Below, piece after piece: positions 40,905-51,769 of a stretch of DNA of 64,000 bases. The translations under genes and the position numbers were made by a program. The stretch is from NCBI GenBank assembly GCA_905221605.1, contig CAJNDS010001979.1, positions 589,203-653,202 on the forward strand, given 5' to 3'. The notes under the pieces were generated by a model. That model had not been told where the DNA came from. It saw only the letters and a program-made list of their open reading frames with translations, and searched no databases. How positions within the stretch are numbered: the stretch's first letter is position 1; the number at the start of each line of letters is the position of its first letter. Source of the DNA: Symbiodinium natans (Eukaryota; Sar; Dinophyceae; Suessiales; Symbiodiniaceae).

Positions 40905-41963
40905 GTTTAGGGTTTAGGGTTTAGGGTTTGGGGTTAGGGTTTATAGGGTTTAGGGTTTAGGGTTCAGGGGGCTTAGGGCTTACGGTCGTCGGAGGGGGGG
41001 GGGGTCGTTCATAACCCGCAAAGCCACCTAACCTAGATCTTGAACCCTACATCCTCAAATGTTTAAACTCTAAAATCCAAATCCTAAGCCTTAAATCCGG
41101 ACGTCCACCTCTCCACTCTGGACGTACAACACCCGAATTAAACCTCATAACTCGTAACTCAGAGACGCCTCCCAAGGTCTGTTCAGGTTTCCACACTGCA
41201 AGGGTTTAGGGTCTGGGGTTCTAGGGTTGAGGGGGTTCTAGTCTATATTTCCAGAACCAGATCGTAGTTTCGGGTTTAGGGATTGGAGGCATTTGGCCGC
41301 TTAGGATATGTCCGTGATCTAGCATGCGGTGCAGGCACCTTCGTGTAGCATCTGCCTTTCAGCGACGGGGCCCGCAGTGCACCAAGCTCCTGACACCTTA
41401 ACCCATCAACTGCCCGACCAATTCCGCCCCCCCCCCCCCCCCCTAGCAAAATTCCCAGGACCCCTTAGGGTTTAGGGTTTAGGGTTTAGGGTTTAGGGCT
41501 TAGGGTTTAGGGTTTGGGGTCTCAGAGAGTTTTAGGGAAATAGGGGCGGGGAGCTCTAAAGAAGCGACGGCTTCATGACCTGCCTCCATCGATGGAGCTC
41601 GCCGCGCTTGGCGCGTGCAAAGCTCACCAGGCTTGGCAAGTTGCTCGGAAGGGATTCGGGAGATCTTAGAAAATGTTGTCCTTTCTTTTTGTTTTGGGGG
41701 GGAGGGGGTTAAGAGGACTGCATCTGGGAAGATTTTTCCATACTTTCCCTTATTGGGTTTATAAGAGGACTCTTTTTTGGGAATGTTTGTTAAAGAGGAC
41801 AATAAATTACATATATATGTATATATATTTTCCCCCCCCCGTTATTGGGTTCATGAGAGGACTCGATTTTAGGAACGCTTGTCAGAGGGCCCTACACCCT
41901 AAACCCTAAGCCCTAAACCCTAAACCCTAAACCCTAAACCCTAAGCCCTAACGGCCATCCCAG

Positions 41964-42045
41964 GTTGCCATCTTTGCCTTGCAGGGGCGCCCGCCGCTTA
42001 GGGATCAGAAGGCCTGCCGAGAGGTCGGCCTGTGTCAACAGAGGG
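41964..42045 (+). CDS. Candidate internal exon
   Basis: After CCCTAA and CCATCCCAG: VAIFALQGRPPLRDQKACRE then VGLCQQR; donor AGAGG|GGTTTAGGG. A second CAG at 41977-41979 could shorten it in frame. Confidence 0.4.
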
Positions 42046-42068
42046 GTTTAGGGTTTAGGGTTTAGGGT

Positions 42069-42255
42069 TTAGGGGGTTTAGGGGGTTTAGGGGGTTTAGG
42101 GGGTTTAGGGGGTTTAGAGGGTTTAGAGGGTTTAGAGGGTTTAGAGGGTTTAGAGGGTTTAGAGGGTTTAGAGGGTTTAGAGGTTTTAGAGGGTTTAGAG
42201 GGTTTAGAGGGTTTAGAGGGTTTAGAGGGTTTAGAGGGTTTAGAGGGTTTAGGGT
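42069..42255. repeat. Variant arrays, TTTAGGGGG then TTTAGAGGG 9-mers
   Basis: Five TTTAGGGGG units change abruptly to about sixteen TTTAGAGGG units. Two successive variant expansions from the same seed. Confidence 0.9.
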
Positions 42256-42474
42256 TTAGCGTTTAGGCCCAACTTTTCGACTGTTTTGCTTACAAGGTAG
42301 TCTCATTCTGACAGTTAGAACTTTTATTCCATGGGTATTTGGGAAGTAAAAGAATTACAGGCGCAAACCGCAATCCTTGAACCCTGAAAGGCTTTGGCGC
42401 CAGAACTGCTTTGGGGTTTTGCGGGTTCAGGTTTAGGACCTATAGGGCTTAGAGTACGGACTCCACTTTGTTTT

Positions 42475-43803
42475 GGCACTTGCCAGGCTATCACGTGTTG
42501 TGGTGGGCAATGGCAAGCCGCATTGCAGGTTCTCGCGCAGATTGTTACCAATCACGCTGTGCCCAATGTACCTTGTGAACAAGACGAGCCCCACAAAAAT
42601 TGTTCATCGGTGTTCTTAGTAGGGCATTAATTAGGATCCTACTATTTGTGTGCGCTTGGGGTCAAGTAGTCCCCGAGGTGTACTGCTTCAGCGCCGCCAT
42701 TACCGCCTGTGAGAAGGGACGGCAGTGGCATGCTGCTCTCCACCTTCTCACAGAGATGGGGCCATCTAGAACTGTGCCGAATGTCTTCAGCTACAGTGCG
42801 GCGATCAGTGCTTGTGAGAAGGGTGGCGCATGGCAGATGGCCTTGTGTCTGCTATCACAAATGCCTGTTGCCCAGATCCTGCCGAACGTCTTCACCTACA
42901 GCGCTTGTATCAGCGCCTGCGAGAAGGGCAGTCGATGGCAGACAGCTCTGTACGTGCTCTCCCAAATGCCTGCCTCTCGCGTTGCTCCCGATAAGGTCAG
43001 CTTCAATGCTGGCATCAGCGCCTGCGAGAAACGAGCCGAGTGGCAGATGGCCCTGTTGTTGTTCTCAAGAATGCCCGTGGCCCATGTGGTGCCCACCGAC
43101 GTCACCTTCAATGCTGCAATCAGCGCATGTGAGAAGGGCGGTGAGTGGCAGCTGGCTTTGCTTTTGCTGTCACAGATGCCAGCATCCGAAGTCGCCCCCG
43201 ACGAGATTAGTTTCAATGCAGGCATCAGTGCATGTGAGAAGCGCGGTGAGTGGCGGTGGGCCTTGCTCCTCTTGTCAGAGATGCCTTCGGCGCGTGCTGT
43301 GCCGAATAAGATCAGCTTCAGCGCCAGTATCAGCGCCTGTGAGAAGGGTGGTGAGTGGCAAGTTGCCCTGCACCTCTTGTCGCAGATGTCTGCATCCAGC
43401 ATCACCCCCGACGAGATTAGCTTCAGCGCGGGCATCAGCGCCTGCGAGAAAGCTGGCGAGTGGCAAACGGCCCTGCAGCTCCTTAGCTGACCGAGTTCAC
43501 TTTACACTTCTTGGGGATACTGCAATCCCCTTTTGAACTGAAAGTGCATACTTCTTGCAGTCTTATGAGCTCAGCAACTAAGGCTCTTGTCCCACATGCC
43601 CACAGCACAGGTGGGGGTTTCCGAAATTCGGGGTACCTCATTGGGGTCCTGATTCTAAGGGAATCCTACTATTCGGGGGTCTATTTTAGGAGTCCCCCAT
43701 TTTCGTAAACCCCCAGGTTGTGCCTGACGAGATTAACTTCAATGCATGCATCAGCGCCTGCGAGAAAGGCCAGAAGCTGCAACGTGAGCCTCGCAGCGGC
43801 TAA
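42475..43803 (+). CDS. Pentatricopeptide repeat (PPR) protein, interrupted by two introners
   Basis: Exons about 42669-43477, 43583-43610 and 43717-43803 (TAA). Seven complete and two further 35-residue repeats follow the pattern VPNxxSFxAxISACEKGGEW then QxALxLLSQMPASxV. PPR proteins bind RNA, usually in organelles, one helical pair per base. Unspliced, the frame stops at 43488-43490 (TGA) in the eighth repeat. Removing both introns restores that repeat to exactly 35 residues and adds a ninth (VVPDEINFNACISACEKGQK). A degenerate repeat lies upstream at about 42475-42571 (GGQWQAALQVLAQIVTN). The join between it and repeat 1 is unresolved, and no start or targeting peptide is identified. Confidence 0.8.
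43478..43582 (+). mobile_element. Family G introner: GC-AG intron in PPR repeat 8
   Basis: CTTAGCTGACCGAG and CTCAGCAACTAAG ends form terminal inverted repeats. GCTC is duplicated on both sides (43478-43481 and 43583-43586). The left copy supplies a GC donor and the element's own CTAAG supplies the acceptor. Splicing rebuilds CTGCA|GCTCTTG and the PPR frame. Confidence 0.8.
43611..43716 (+). mobile_element. Family H introner: GT-AG intron 28 bp downstream
   Basis: GTGGGGGTTTCCGAAATTCG start and CATTTTCGTAAACCCCCAG end pair with each other; the interior AATCCTACTATTCGGGGGTC is shared with copies at 14.8 and 35.1 kb. Exact removal joins CACAG to GTTGTG in frame. Confidence 0.8.
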
Positions 43804-44147
43804 GGAGCACCGGGTTTCGATCCCTGAGTGGTTAATTAGTGTCTAATTAGGGTTTAGGGTTTAGGGGTTTGGGGTTTAGGGTTTAGGGTTCAGGGTGCTT
43901 TTGGGGCTTTTTAGGGTTTAGGGCTTAGGGCGTGGGGCGCATCAGGGGTTTCCATTCGCCGATTCCCCGCCTCTGGCTGGGCGAATCGTGGATGCTGACG
44001 TCTGCCATGGAAAAATGCCAGACTCTCCCTGAACCACAACAGCAAGTCATCCATAGTCCGGAAGGGTTTAGGGTTTAGGGTTTAGGGTTTAAATCCTAAA
44101 GACCTCAAACCTAACTTTAAACCTTTCATCAACGGCAGGCCTGTCAG

Positions 44148-44267
44148 TGTTCCAGTATTATGGTTTGCTCAGGTAGCGCGCATGTTGCACGACTTGTTTT
44201 GCCGATATCTGGTTCCAGTGTAGGAGCAGGGTGTGGAAAGGCCGAGGAGGCTGTCCGTGCATTGTAA
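44148..44267 (+). CDS. Candidate terminal exon of 39 codons
   Basis: GGCCTGTCAG acceptor; CSSIMVCSGSAHVARLVLPI, SGSSVGAGCGKAEEAVRAL, TAA at 44265-44267. Small and Ser/Gly-rich. Other frames are partly open. Confidence 0.33.
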   Translation, partial: CSSIMVCSGSAHVARLVLPISGSSVGAGCGKAEEAVRAL

Positions 44268-44840
44268 ACCCTAAATCCTAAAACCCTAAACCTTCTCCCT
44301 AAAACGGAAAGTTCAACGTGCCCTTCAAGCACGTTTAGGGGAGCTTGGGGTTTGGGTAAACCCTAAACCCTAAACCCTAAACCTAAACCCTAAATCCCCT
44401 AAATCCCCTAAATCCCCTAAATCCCCCCTAAACCCTAAACCCCACAAGGTTGCCTCGAGCAGCTTCTGGGAGGGCGCTTCGTGCTGCACCTCGGCTCGCG
44501 GTTTGAGAGGTTTGACAGGTCCAGGTTCGAGTTTAGGGTTCGGGTTTAGGGTTTAGGGTTTAGGGTTAGGGTGAAGGGTTTCGGGTTCAGGGTTAGGGTT
44601 CAGGGTTTAGGGTTCAGGGTTTAGGGTTCAGGGTTCAGGGTTCTAGGGTTTTAGGGTTTATGAGGCTTAGGGTTTGGAGCTTAGATGCGGAGCCTCATTC
44701 CGGGACTCCACTTAGAGTAAAGAAGAGGTTTAGGGGGTTCAGGTCTTTAGGGATGGGGCTTGTGTTTTATCGCTTTCGTTATGCGGGCTGAGGACGTTTC
44801 AGGGCTGTTAGGAAAGTGCATTTAGGGGCGGTAGGATGCG

Positions 44841-45049
44841 ATGTCCAGTCAAATTCCGCAGGCTGGGCTGAGTCACACTGAGCGAGGCTCTTTCTCACTT
44901 CTAGTGAACTTGTGGAAGAAGGATGCAGTCCTCAGCAGCAGTGCAATGCACACGCGGACGCATATGTACATACATATACGTATACATATACATATACATG
45001 TACATATACACATACATATACATATACATATATACCTATACATATATAC

Positions 45050-45082
<33 letters not shown>

Positions 45083-45230
45083 CACATATATCATACATAT
45101 ACAAGGGGCTGTGATTAGGTCTTTAGTTGCCGTCTCAGCTGAGGTTGGTGGCCTTTGTACTCTTGGTTCCTCTGCCTGCACTTCGAGCACCAAATCCCCA
45201 GACGCTGCAGCCCTCAACCTTGAAACCTAA
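44841..45230 (+). CDS. ORF containing a TACATA microsatellite
   Basis: [20 protein letters not shown] then [20 protein letters not shown], a TACATA-repeat stretch (about 44960-45100), then [20 protein letters not shown] and TAA after LET. The microsatellite is probably intronic or slippage-prone; the flanking parts are coding-like. Confidence 0.3.
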
Positions 45231-45433
45231 ACCCTAACCCTAAACCCTAACCCTAAACCCTAAACCCTAAACCCTGAACCTATACACCCTAAACCCTAGA
45301 TTTCGTGCTTTTAAACCCTGAAACCCTAAAACCCTACACCCTAACCCTAGAACACCAAAGCCGAAAGGCCCGAGCACCCTGAAGCACCAAAAACTAACCC
45401 CAACCCTCAGCCCTCAACGCTACCTCCCCTCCC

Positions 45434-45600
45434 CCCCCCCCCCCCAAAAAAAAAAAAAGAAAAAAAAATAGAATAATAAACAGAAAATATATAATAAAAA
45501 TCAAAAAAACTATTCGAATAAAATGGAATAAATATAACAAATACAATAAATATAATAAAAACCGTAAATATGAAAAATCTAATAAAAAATCTAAAGCCCG
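45434..45600. other. C run then A-rich stretch
   Basis: A poly-C tract flips to poly-A and AATAAA-like DNA. No gene seen. Confidence 0.6.
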
Positions 45601-45845
45601 AAGCCTTAAACCCTGATTGAACTTGGGAGAGTTAATGCTTCGGCCCGATCAACTGTTCGATCGTTTTTTTTGTTGCCTAGGTGCTGAGTAGGTATGTGCC
45701 TTTTAGCTTCTGAACCCTCAACACCCATGACGAAAGCGAAGGAAAGACCCTAAACCCTGAACCCTAAACCCTGAACCCTGAACCCTAAACCCTAAACCCT
45801 AGACCCTAAACCCTAAACCCTAAACCCCAACCCCCTGCCCTGCAG

Positions 45846-45930
45846 TCGTCTGCCCAAGGATGCCACCCGCCCGCTGCTGGGCAGCTGGGCGCAGCAAGGA
45901 GCGGCCGAGAACGGTCGCAAGAGCGATTAG
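45846..45930 (+). CDS. Terminal exon candidate
   Basis: CCTGCCCTGCAG acceptor after CCCTAAA repeats; RLPKDATRPLLGSWAQQGAA then ENGRKSD and TAG at 45928-45930, directly followed by TTTAGGG. A well-formed candidate, but no family is recognised. Confidence 0.43.
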
Positions 45931-46109
45931 GGTTTAGGGTTTAGGGTTTAGGGTTAGGGTTTAGGGTTTAGGGTTTAGGCTTAGGGTTAAACTCTGTAAA
46001 CTGAAAACCCTCAACCCTGGACCCTCAACCCTAACCTGCTTAAAGTCAAGTGTCCCCTGAATTCTAAACCCCAAGCCCTCGAACCCTGAACTCCCAGACT
46101 CCCCTACAG

Positions 46110-46189
46110 TTGCCGCAGGAGACGACTCAGTCCACGCATTTCAGTCAGGCGGCTGCTGTCATTTTGACAAGCATCAGGGGTTATATGGG
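46110..46189 (+). CDS. Candidate internal exon
   Basis: CCCTACAG acceptor; LPQETTQSTHFSQAAAVILT then SIRGYM; donor ATGG|GGTTTAG. Confidence 0.35.
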
Positions 46190-46469
46190 GTTTAGAGTTT
46201 TAGAGTTAAAGGGTTTAGGGTTTAGGGTTGAGGGTGTGCATGGGGCTTGGAGGTTTAGGGCTTAGCGTCATTCATGCAGTGCAAAGTGTTCAAAGCTCTT
46301 TATCGGGGCAGCGAGGGGGGGCGGGGGGGTTAGGGTGTAGCGTTCTTAGGGTTCGGGGCTTAGGGGTAGGATGTGGCTGCGACTCGAGCAACCCAAATGG
46401 GGAGATTGTTGAGTACATCGTGCCCTAGGGGTTAAGGTTCAGGGTTCAGGGTTTATGGAACATTTACAG

Positions 46470-46590
46470 TGTACTTGGAGCTTCATGGGTACTTATGGGC
46501 CCAATTGTCAGCCTACTTAGAGGACGTAGCGGGGCTTAGAAGTACAGTTAGAATTGGGGTTACAAGTACCCTGCACCTCCAAGTAACCCA
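46470..46590. mobile_element. Family D foldback element
   Basis: CTTGGAGCTTCATGGGTACT start; ACAAGTACCCTGCACCTCCA end. Confidence 0.65.
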
Positions 46591-47002
46591 TCCCTGTAAA
46601 CCACGTGACTTCTGCGGCATGTTGGGAATATTTCTGACGCCGCAAACCCTTGGACTGTGGGCTTTAGGGTCCCACAATTCTGAAACCAAAGATAAGGGTT
46701 TAGGGTTTAGGGTTTGGGGTTTACGGTTTAGGGTTTAGGGTTCAAGGTTCAGGGCTTAGCCCAAGAAACTAAGTAGCGCGGAATATACTTGCGACGGGGG
46801 TGGGTGCCCTACACGCACTAAACCTACCATTTGCTTAAGAACCCCAAAAAACAAAAGATGATAACCCCTACATTGCCCTTATAGGGTTTGTTGCTATTTT
46901 TTTATGTTAGAGGGGTGCTCATGCAAATAGTAGAAGACCCAACCCCTAAGCCACGAGCTGACTGATTCTTAGTAGATGGAAGGAGTTCGTGACACCCTAA
47001 AC

Positions 47003-47129
47003 CCAAACCCTAAACCCTAAACCCTAAACCCTAAACCCTAAACCCTAAACCCTAAACCCTAAACCCTAAACCCTAAACCCTAAACCCTAAACCCTAAACC
47101 CTAAACCCTAAACCCTAAACCCTAAACCC
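47003..47129. repeat. Long CCCTAAA array
   Basis: About eighteen perfect units, followed by CCGACCAG and an open segment (EDRLGSQLRFFFVRPSRI, stop). Confidence 0.9.
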
Positions 47130-47363
47130 GACCAGCCGATTGAAGACAGACTTGGTTCTCAACTTCGCTTCTTCTTTGTCCGACCTTCCAGAATATAAGG
47201 ATGCAGGGTTTTAAAGGGTTTGGGTTTCGGGGTTTATAGGATTGTGGGCTTTTGGGGTGTAGGGTTTTCCGACTTGGGGGTTGGTTGATTGGGGGTTGGG
47301 GGGTTTAGGGTTCCGGGTTCCGCGTTTAGAGTTGCGGCGTATCTGGCTCACATGATTCAAGGG

Positions 47364-47487
47364 ATGAACTCGTACGCCTAAGGTTGTACTCCTAAAGATC
47401 CCCGTTAAAATACTCCTAATACAGCCCTCAAGGATCTTTAAAAGGGTTCCCCAAAACCCAAGGGGCACAACCTTAGGGGTCCAAGGA
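47364..47487. mobile_element. Family E foldback element
   Basis: CGCCTAAGGTTGTACTCCTA start; GGGGCACAACCTTAGGGGTC end. Confidence 0.7.
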
Positions 47488-47759
47488 ATCCTAAACCCTA
47501 AACCCTAAACCCTGAACCCTGAACCCTAAACCCTAAATTTTAAGGGGCTGCGCCTAGGGGCGGGCAACGCCCCGAGGAGGCAGAGGCATGCAGCAGCGTG
47601 GGCGCGCCGCTCGCGCGCCGGCAAGGCCATCCAAACAAGACAAGCTGCACGAGCCGGAAAAAAGTCTCACAAGCCTCCTTCGACAGGCATCACGAGCATC
47701 ATTGGCTCCGTTCCTCGCCCTGTAAGCCCCCGGGGCCCTTCCCCCCGCCCCCCCCCCCC

Positions 47760-47885
47760 AGCATCATGAGCATCATTGCGCCCCAGCTTCTCCTCCTTGG
47801 GGCCATCGGCACCCCTCCCACGAGAATCCCACAAAAACGCTTTGCGGAGGCGGGATTTGGAGCCCCTGCTTTGGAATACTTTTGA
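47760..47885 (+). CDS. Candidate terminal exon
   Basis: Poly-C plus CAG acceptor; SIMSIIAPQLLLLGAIGTPP, TRIPQKRFAEAGFGAPALEY, F, TGA. An upstream segment ending SIIGSVPRP before GTAAGC (about 47734) may be the preceding exon; the two share a GCATCAYGAGCATCATTG repeat. Confidence 0.33.
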   Translation, partial: SIMSIIAPQLLLLGAIGTPPTRIPQKRFAEAGFGAPALEYF

Positions 47886-48029
47886 AGGTGCTCTCGCGTC
47901 CCCGCCCGATCCGGCTCGGTCCGGAAGGGCCCCGGGCGGGGCAGGGGGAGGGGGGGGGGGCGGTTGAACCGCCCTTGGTCCGTGACTTCACGGCGTGCGC
48001 ATGGCGCGGTCCGAAAAGTTGTGCAGGGT

Positions 48030-48182
48030 CAAACCCTGAACCCTGAACCCTGAACCCTAATTTAAAATCTGCACCCTGAACCCTGAACCCTGAACCCTAA
48101 TTTAAAATCTGCTTAAAATCTGCACCCTGAACCCTAAACCCTAATTTAAAATCTGCACCCTGAACCCTAAACCCTAACCCCG
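48030..48182. repeat. CCCTGAACCCTAATTTAAAATCTGC repeat
   Basis: Three to four units in which a telomere-like stretch alternates with TTTAAAATCTGC. Confidence 0.85.
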
Positions 48183-48206
48183 AAACTCTAAACCCTCACC
48201 TTGCAG

Positions 48207-48263
48207 AGGCAGCTTCATGCTCGCCCAGACGTCTGTGTCTTTTTTGGTGGCCATCGCCCCTCG
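48207..48263 (+). CDS. Candidate membrane-segment exon
   Basis: ACCTTGCAG acceptor; GSFMLAQTSVSFLVAIAPR, then GATTTAGGG (GA donor or later). A hydrophobic helix-like stretch. Confidence 0.35.
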
Positions 48264-49329
48264 GATTTAGGGTTTAGGGTTTAGGGTTTAGGGTTTAGGG
48301 TTTAGGGTTTAGGGTTTAGGGTTTAGGGCTAGGGTTTAGGGTTTAGGGTTTAGGGCTAGGGTTTAGGGTTTAAGGTTTAGGGTTTAGGGTGTAGGGCTTA
48401 AGGCCAAGAACTTTTCTGGAGAGTCTAGGGTTTGGGGTTTGCGGTTGGGGTTTAGATTTTGGGTTTAGGCTTTAGGGTTCAGGTTTTGGGGTTTATGGTC
48501 TAGGGTTTATGGTTGGGGTTTGGGGTTTAGGGTTTGGGGTTTACGCTTTAGGGTTTAGGGCTTTTGGACGGTTTAGAGTCTGGGGTCAGGGTTTTGGTTT
48601 TAAGTTTCGAGTTCAGAGTTTTGGTTTTCGAGTTTGTGGTTGGGGGTTGCCCCTACCCTAAACTCGAAACCCTAAACCCCAAAAGCCATACAGTTCGCAG
48701 GAAACTTCCACCTCAGGTAAACCCTAAACCCTAAGCCCTAAACCCTCAACCCTGGAGTACAGACCGGCCCCTCGCCGTTGATGGGGTTTGGGGTTTTGGG
48801 GTTCCAGCTGCTTGCGATTAGAGCTTGGGGTTCATGACCTTCCAGGGCTACAGGCAGTAGTTTCATAGTCATTTGTTATTATTATTCTTCTTATTATTCT
48901 TTTTATTCTTGTTATTATTATTAGTATTGCTTCTTTATTATTTCCAATATTTTCTTATTATGATTATACTTATTAATAGGGATCAATGCAGGTTTTTCGG
49001 CATATAAGACGCGGCGACGGGGAAGCCGTTTCAGAACGTGGCCTTGGTATCTTATTCGAGGCTCGCCACCCGAACCGTAAGCCGACGCCCTAAACCCAGA
49101 CTTAGCCTTAGTTTCCCCGCAGTTTAGGGTTTAGGGTTTAGGGTTTAGGGTTTAGGGTTTAGGGTTTAGGGTTTAGGGTTTAGGGTCTCGCGTCATTCCT
49201 ACTACTTCAGACAAGGCGGCTGTTACAAGCAGGCTGTAGGGAAAACAGCTGCCCTAAACCCTAAACCCAAAACCCTTTACCCTAAACCCTAAACCCAAAA
49301 CCCAAAACTCTAAACCCAAAACCCTGCAG

Positions 49330-49460
49330 GCGAAGCCATAACCCGAAGATCACAAGCTGTCCAGGCAATCGCGTGGCCTTTGCAAGGCACTTGGCCGGGT
49401 GCAGAATTCGGAAGGGGCACCCTCGTTATATTGAGTCGTATGGGACCATTTTCGTTTGGG
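49330..49460 (+). CDS. Candidate internal exon of 43 codons
   Basis: AACCCTGCAG acceptor; EAITRRSQAVQAIAWPLQGT, WPGAEFGRGTLVILSRMGPF, SFG; donor GGG|GTTTGG. All three forward frames are open, so the frame choice is tentative. Confidence 0.33.
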
Positions 49461-49576
49461 GTTTGGGGTTTAGGGTTTTTTCGGCTTCATCTGGTCCACA
49501 GGACCCCTCATCCCAACATGGAGACACTCGGAACAGGTTTGAAGGCGGCTACCTGCCACCCTCAACCCTAAACCCT

Positions 49577-49664
49577 AAACCCTAAGCCCTCAGCCCTAAG
49601 CCCTAAGCCCTAAGCCCTAAGCCCTAAGCCCTAAGCCCTAAGCCCTAAGCCCTAAGCCCTAGGT
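49577..49664. repeat. Variant array, CCCTAAG
   Basis: About ten CCCTAAG units with one CCCTCAG. Confidence 0.9.
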
Positions 49665-50011
49665 TTAGGCAACAGTGTCAGCCACTCCCTTCTCACCTGA
49701 AATATCTCACACGTCCAATGGCTTGCTTCAGTTGTAAGAGGCCGGCAGCCCGGCTGCCCCATCTTCAGAACCGTTTTGTGTAGACGAACCCGGGGTTTAG
49801 GGTTTAGGGTTTAGGGTTTAGGGTTTAGGGTTTAGGGTTTAGGGTTTAGGGTTTAGGGCTTAGGGTTTAGGATTTAGGGTTTAGGGTTTAGGGTTGAATG
49901 GGGTCATGCTGTTAGAGACAGCAGTTGTTGAAGACGCCTCTGACCTCGCTCTGAAGATAGGCTCCGCAGCTTGACCTAGGCTGGCTTAGGATTTCTGATA
50001 GCGAAGCTACC

Positions 50012-51119
50012 ATGGCACTTCTGCGAGGATTGCTGCTAGCTGTGTGTGGCTTGGTAGCCCAGTGGTGCCCTTTACCCTTTTTTGTTGGTTAAGGGTTCCC
50101 TTGTAAAGGAACCAACCCCAAAAAGGGTGGCCTTATTATAGTATGGTTGCTGGGCTACCAAGGTGGGCAGGTTTTGTCTGCATGCCCCAATCCGCAAGCA
50201 TCGTCATGCTTGCTCGCCGATGAGGTGTCCAACGTGCAAGTGCAACTCAAGGGAGTGGTGAACGAGCAGTGGCGATGGAGGCATGGGCACAAGCAGAAAC
50301 GAAGACATGCAAGGCACAAACGCCGACACATGTGGAGACACCGCCACAATTACGACGGAGCTCGATGGAAGGACATTACGACGGCGGAGGGGACAACGAC
50401 ATGCTTGCCTGTCATTTACTTTTCTTTCCACAGGTTTCAGCGGCTTACATATGCACCCACAGGAGGAAGCGTCGAGGGCGTGATCCGCGGATTGTCAGAA
50501 GGAACAGGGCCGGCGAGCTCAGTCGAAGTGCTCTCCAATACCGCAGGCTATGGGATTGGTGACTTTGTAGTCCAGTGGTACCCTTTACTTTTTTTGGGGG
50601 GGCAGCGGGGGGGGGGGGGGTTATGGGTTCCCGTCAAAAACAAAAAGGGTGCGCTTGTGAGAATATGGTCACTGGGCTACCAAGGTGAACATGTTGGCAA
50701 TCCTTTCTTAAACACTTGGACCGTATCTGGGGGTTTGATCACCGCCTTTGAGTTCGCTGGAAGAGCAAATCAGAACAGTGCTCCTGAAGTGACGGATTCG
50801 GAGATCAGCTTTTATTCAAGTTATTTCGGGCCCCCAAGTACCAGCAGCTTTGCGTGGCTCTATCATCCAGGGCTCGGTGTGAATATCTCCGCCAACCAGA
50901 CATGGATCGACGAATTGAGCGACCTCATCAACTTGACCTTTGGGTACAGCCGTGAGTGCCGAGAAGCGCCGGAGTAGGCCCCTGTTCCCCCTTCTGTTCG
51001 ACCCTTACAAGGCCTCTAAACCAACAAGGGTACCCTGTTTATTCGGGTCTGTAGTCTATTTCATCAACCGCATCTGTACAGTCATTCGTAGATGGTGCAT
51101 TTCAGGCTCGAGATTGTGA
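50012..51119 (+). CDS. Secreted protein gene with three introner-type introns
   Basis: Exons 50012-50045, 50163-50558, 50685-50951 and 51055-51119 total 762 bp, 253 residues. The N-terminus MALLRGLLLAVCGQVLSAC is a clear signal peptide. Next comes a His/Arg/Lys-rich stretch (RWRHGHKQKRRHARHKRRH), then a conserved-looking half (GGSVEGVIRGLSEGTGPASS, NPFLNTWTVSGGLITAFEF, APEVTDSEISFYSSYFGPPS). No family is recognised; it is probably extracellular or wall-associated. Introns 1 and 2 are the same element family and splice in frame. Intron 3 (GTGAGT donor, family B-like) is less certain; without it the frame ends TAG at 50975-50977. A further intron ending near 50441 (TTCTTTCCACAG) is possible. 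Confidence 0.65.
50046..50162 (+). mobile_element. Introner family K copy 1 (GT-AG, 117 bp)
   Basis: Starts GTGG then CTTGGTAGCCCAGTGGTRCC and ends CTGGGCTACCAAG followed by GTGG. The 13-bp ends are inverted repeats and GTGG is the target duplication. The left duplication gives the GT donor, the element end gives the AG acceptor. Confidence 0.8.
50559..50684 (+). mobile_element. Introner family K copy 2 (GT-AG, 126 bp)
   Basis: Starts GTGA then CTTTGTAGTCCAGTGGTACC and ends CACTGGGCTACCAAG followed by GTGA. Same architecture as copy 1, with phase 1 in and out. A G-rich run expands the loop. Confidence 0.8.
50952..51054 (+). mobile_element. Family B-like intron
   Basis: GTGAGT donor, then GGAGTAGGCCCCTGTTCCC as in family B, AAGGGTACCCTG interior and CGGGTCTGTAG end. 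Length and position fit an intron; the end repeats are degraded. Confidence 0.5.
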
Positions 51120-51476
51120 AGCAACCGGAGCTTGCGAAATGTTTAAGAGACCAAGATGGGCCATTAGGACTTATGCAATGACATAACCAGCAAAGGACAC
51201 GGTGATGTTAAGTGACCTGCAGGGTATGGTAACCCTTCCCGGTAGCCTCACAGGAGGTTGCAAAAGCAGGCCGCTTTTTTGCGAAGATGGCTGTACTGAT
51301 TCAGGGAGTGTTGCGACTTGCTTCTGTAGGGTTTTTTGGTTGACTTCTACCCACCGATACACTAGCCGTTTAGTTTTGCTTACAAGGGTTGAGGGTCTTG
51401 ATTTCCTAGACAAGATTTAGGGTTTAGGGTTCAGGGTTTCGGGTTTAGGGTTTAGGGTTTAGGGTTTAGGAATCAG

Positions 51477-51597
51477 TACAGCGTGGTCGGGTTGACGTCC
51501 TCCCAAAGGGAGCTCACATCCAGGCAGAAAAAAATGCAGCTCCGGGAATGGGATTTTGGGGACAATGTGAACCCCGAGATGAGGATCGCATACCCAG
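51477..51597 (+). CDS. Candidate internal exon of 40 codons
   Basis: GGAATCAG acceptor; YSVVGLTSSQRELTSRQKKM, QLREWDFGDNVNPEMRIAYP; donor CCCAG|GTTTAGGG. Among the best single exon candidates by composition. Confidence 0.43.
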
Positions 51598-51698
51598 GTT
51601 TAGGGTTTAGGGTTTAGGGTTTAGGGCTTAGGGTTTAGGGTTTAGGGATGTTTAGGGTTTAGGGTTTCGGGTCAGTGTTACTATGAGCCCCAGTGAAG

Positions 51699-51769
51699 CA
51701 AGCGTAAGACGCTTGGGGAGATGCTCGACACTGTCAAGACAGCTAGCTGCAAATCCTACTTCAGGGTTT
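51699..51769 (+). CDS. Candidate internal exon
   Basis: CAGTGAAG acceptor; KRKTLGEMLDTVKTASCKSY F; donor TTCAG|GGTTTAGGG. A second frame is also open. Confidence 0.3.
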
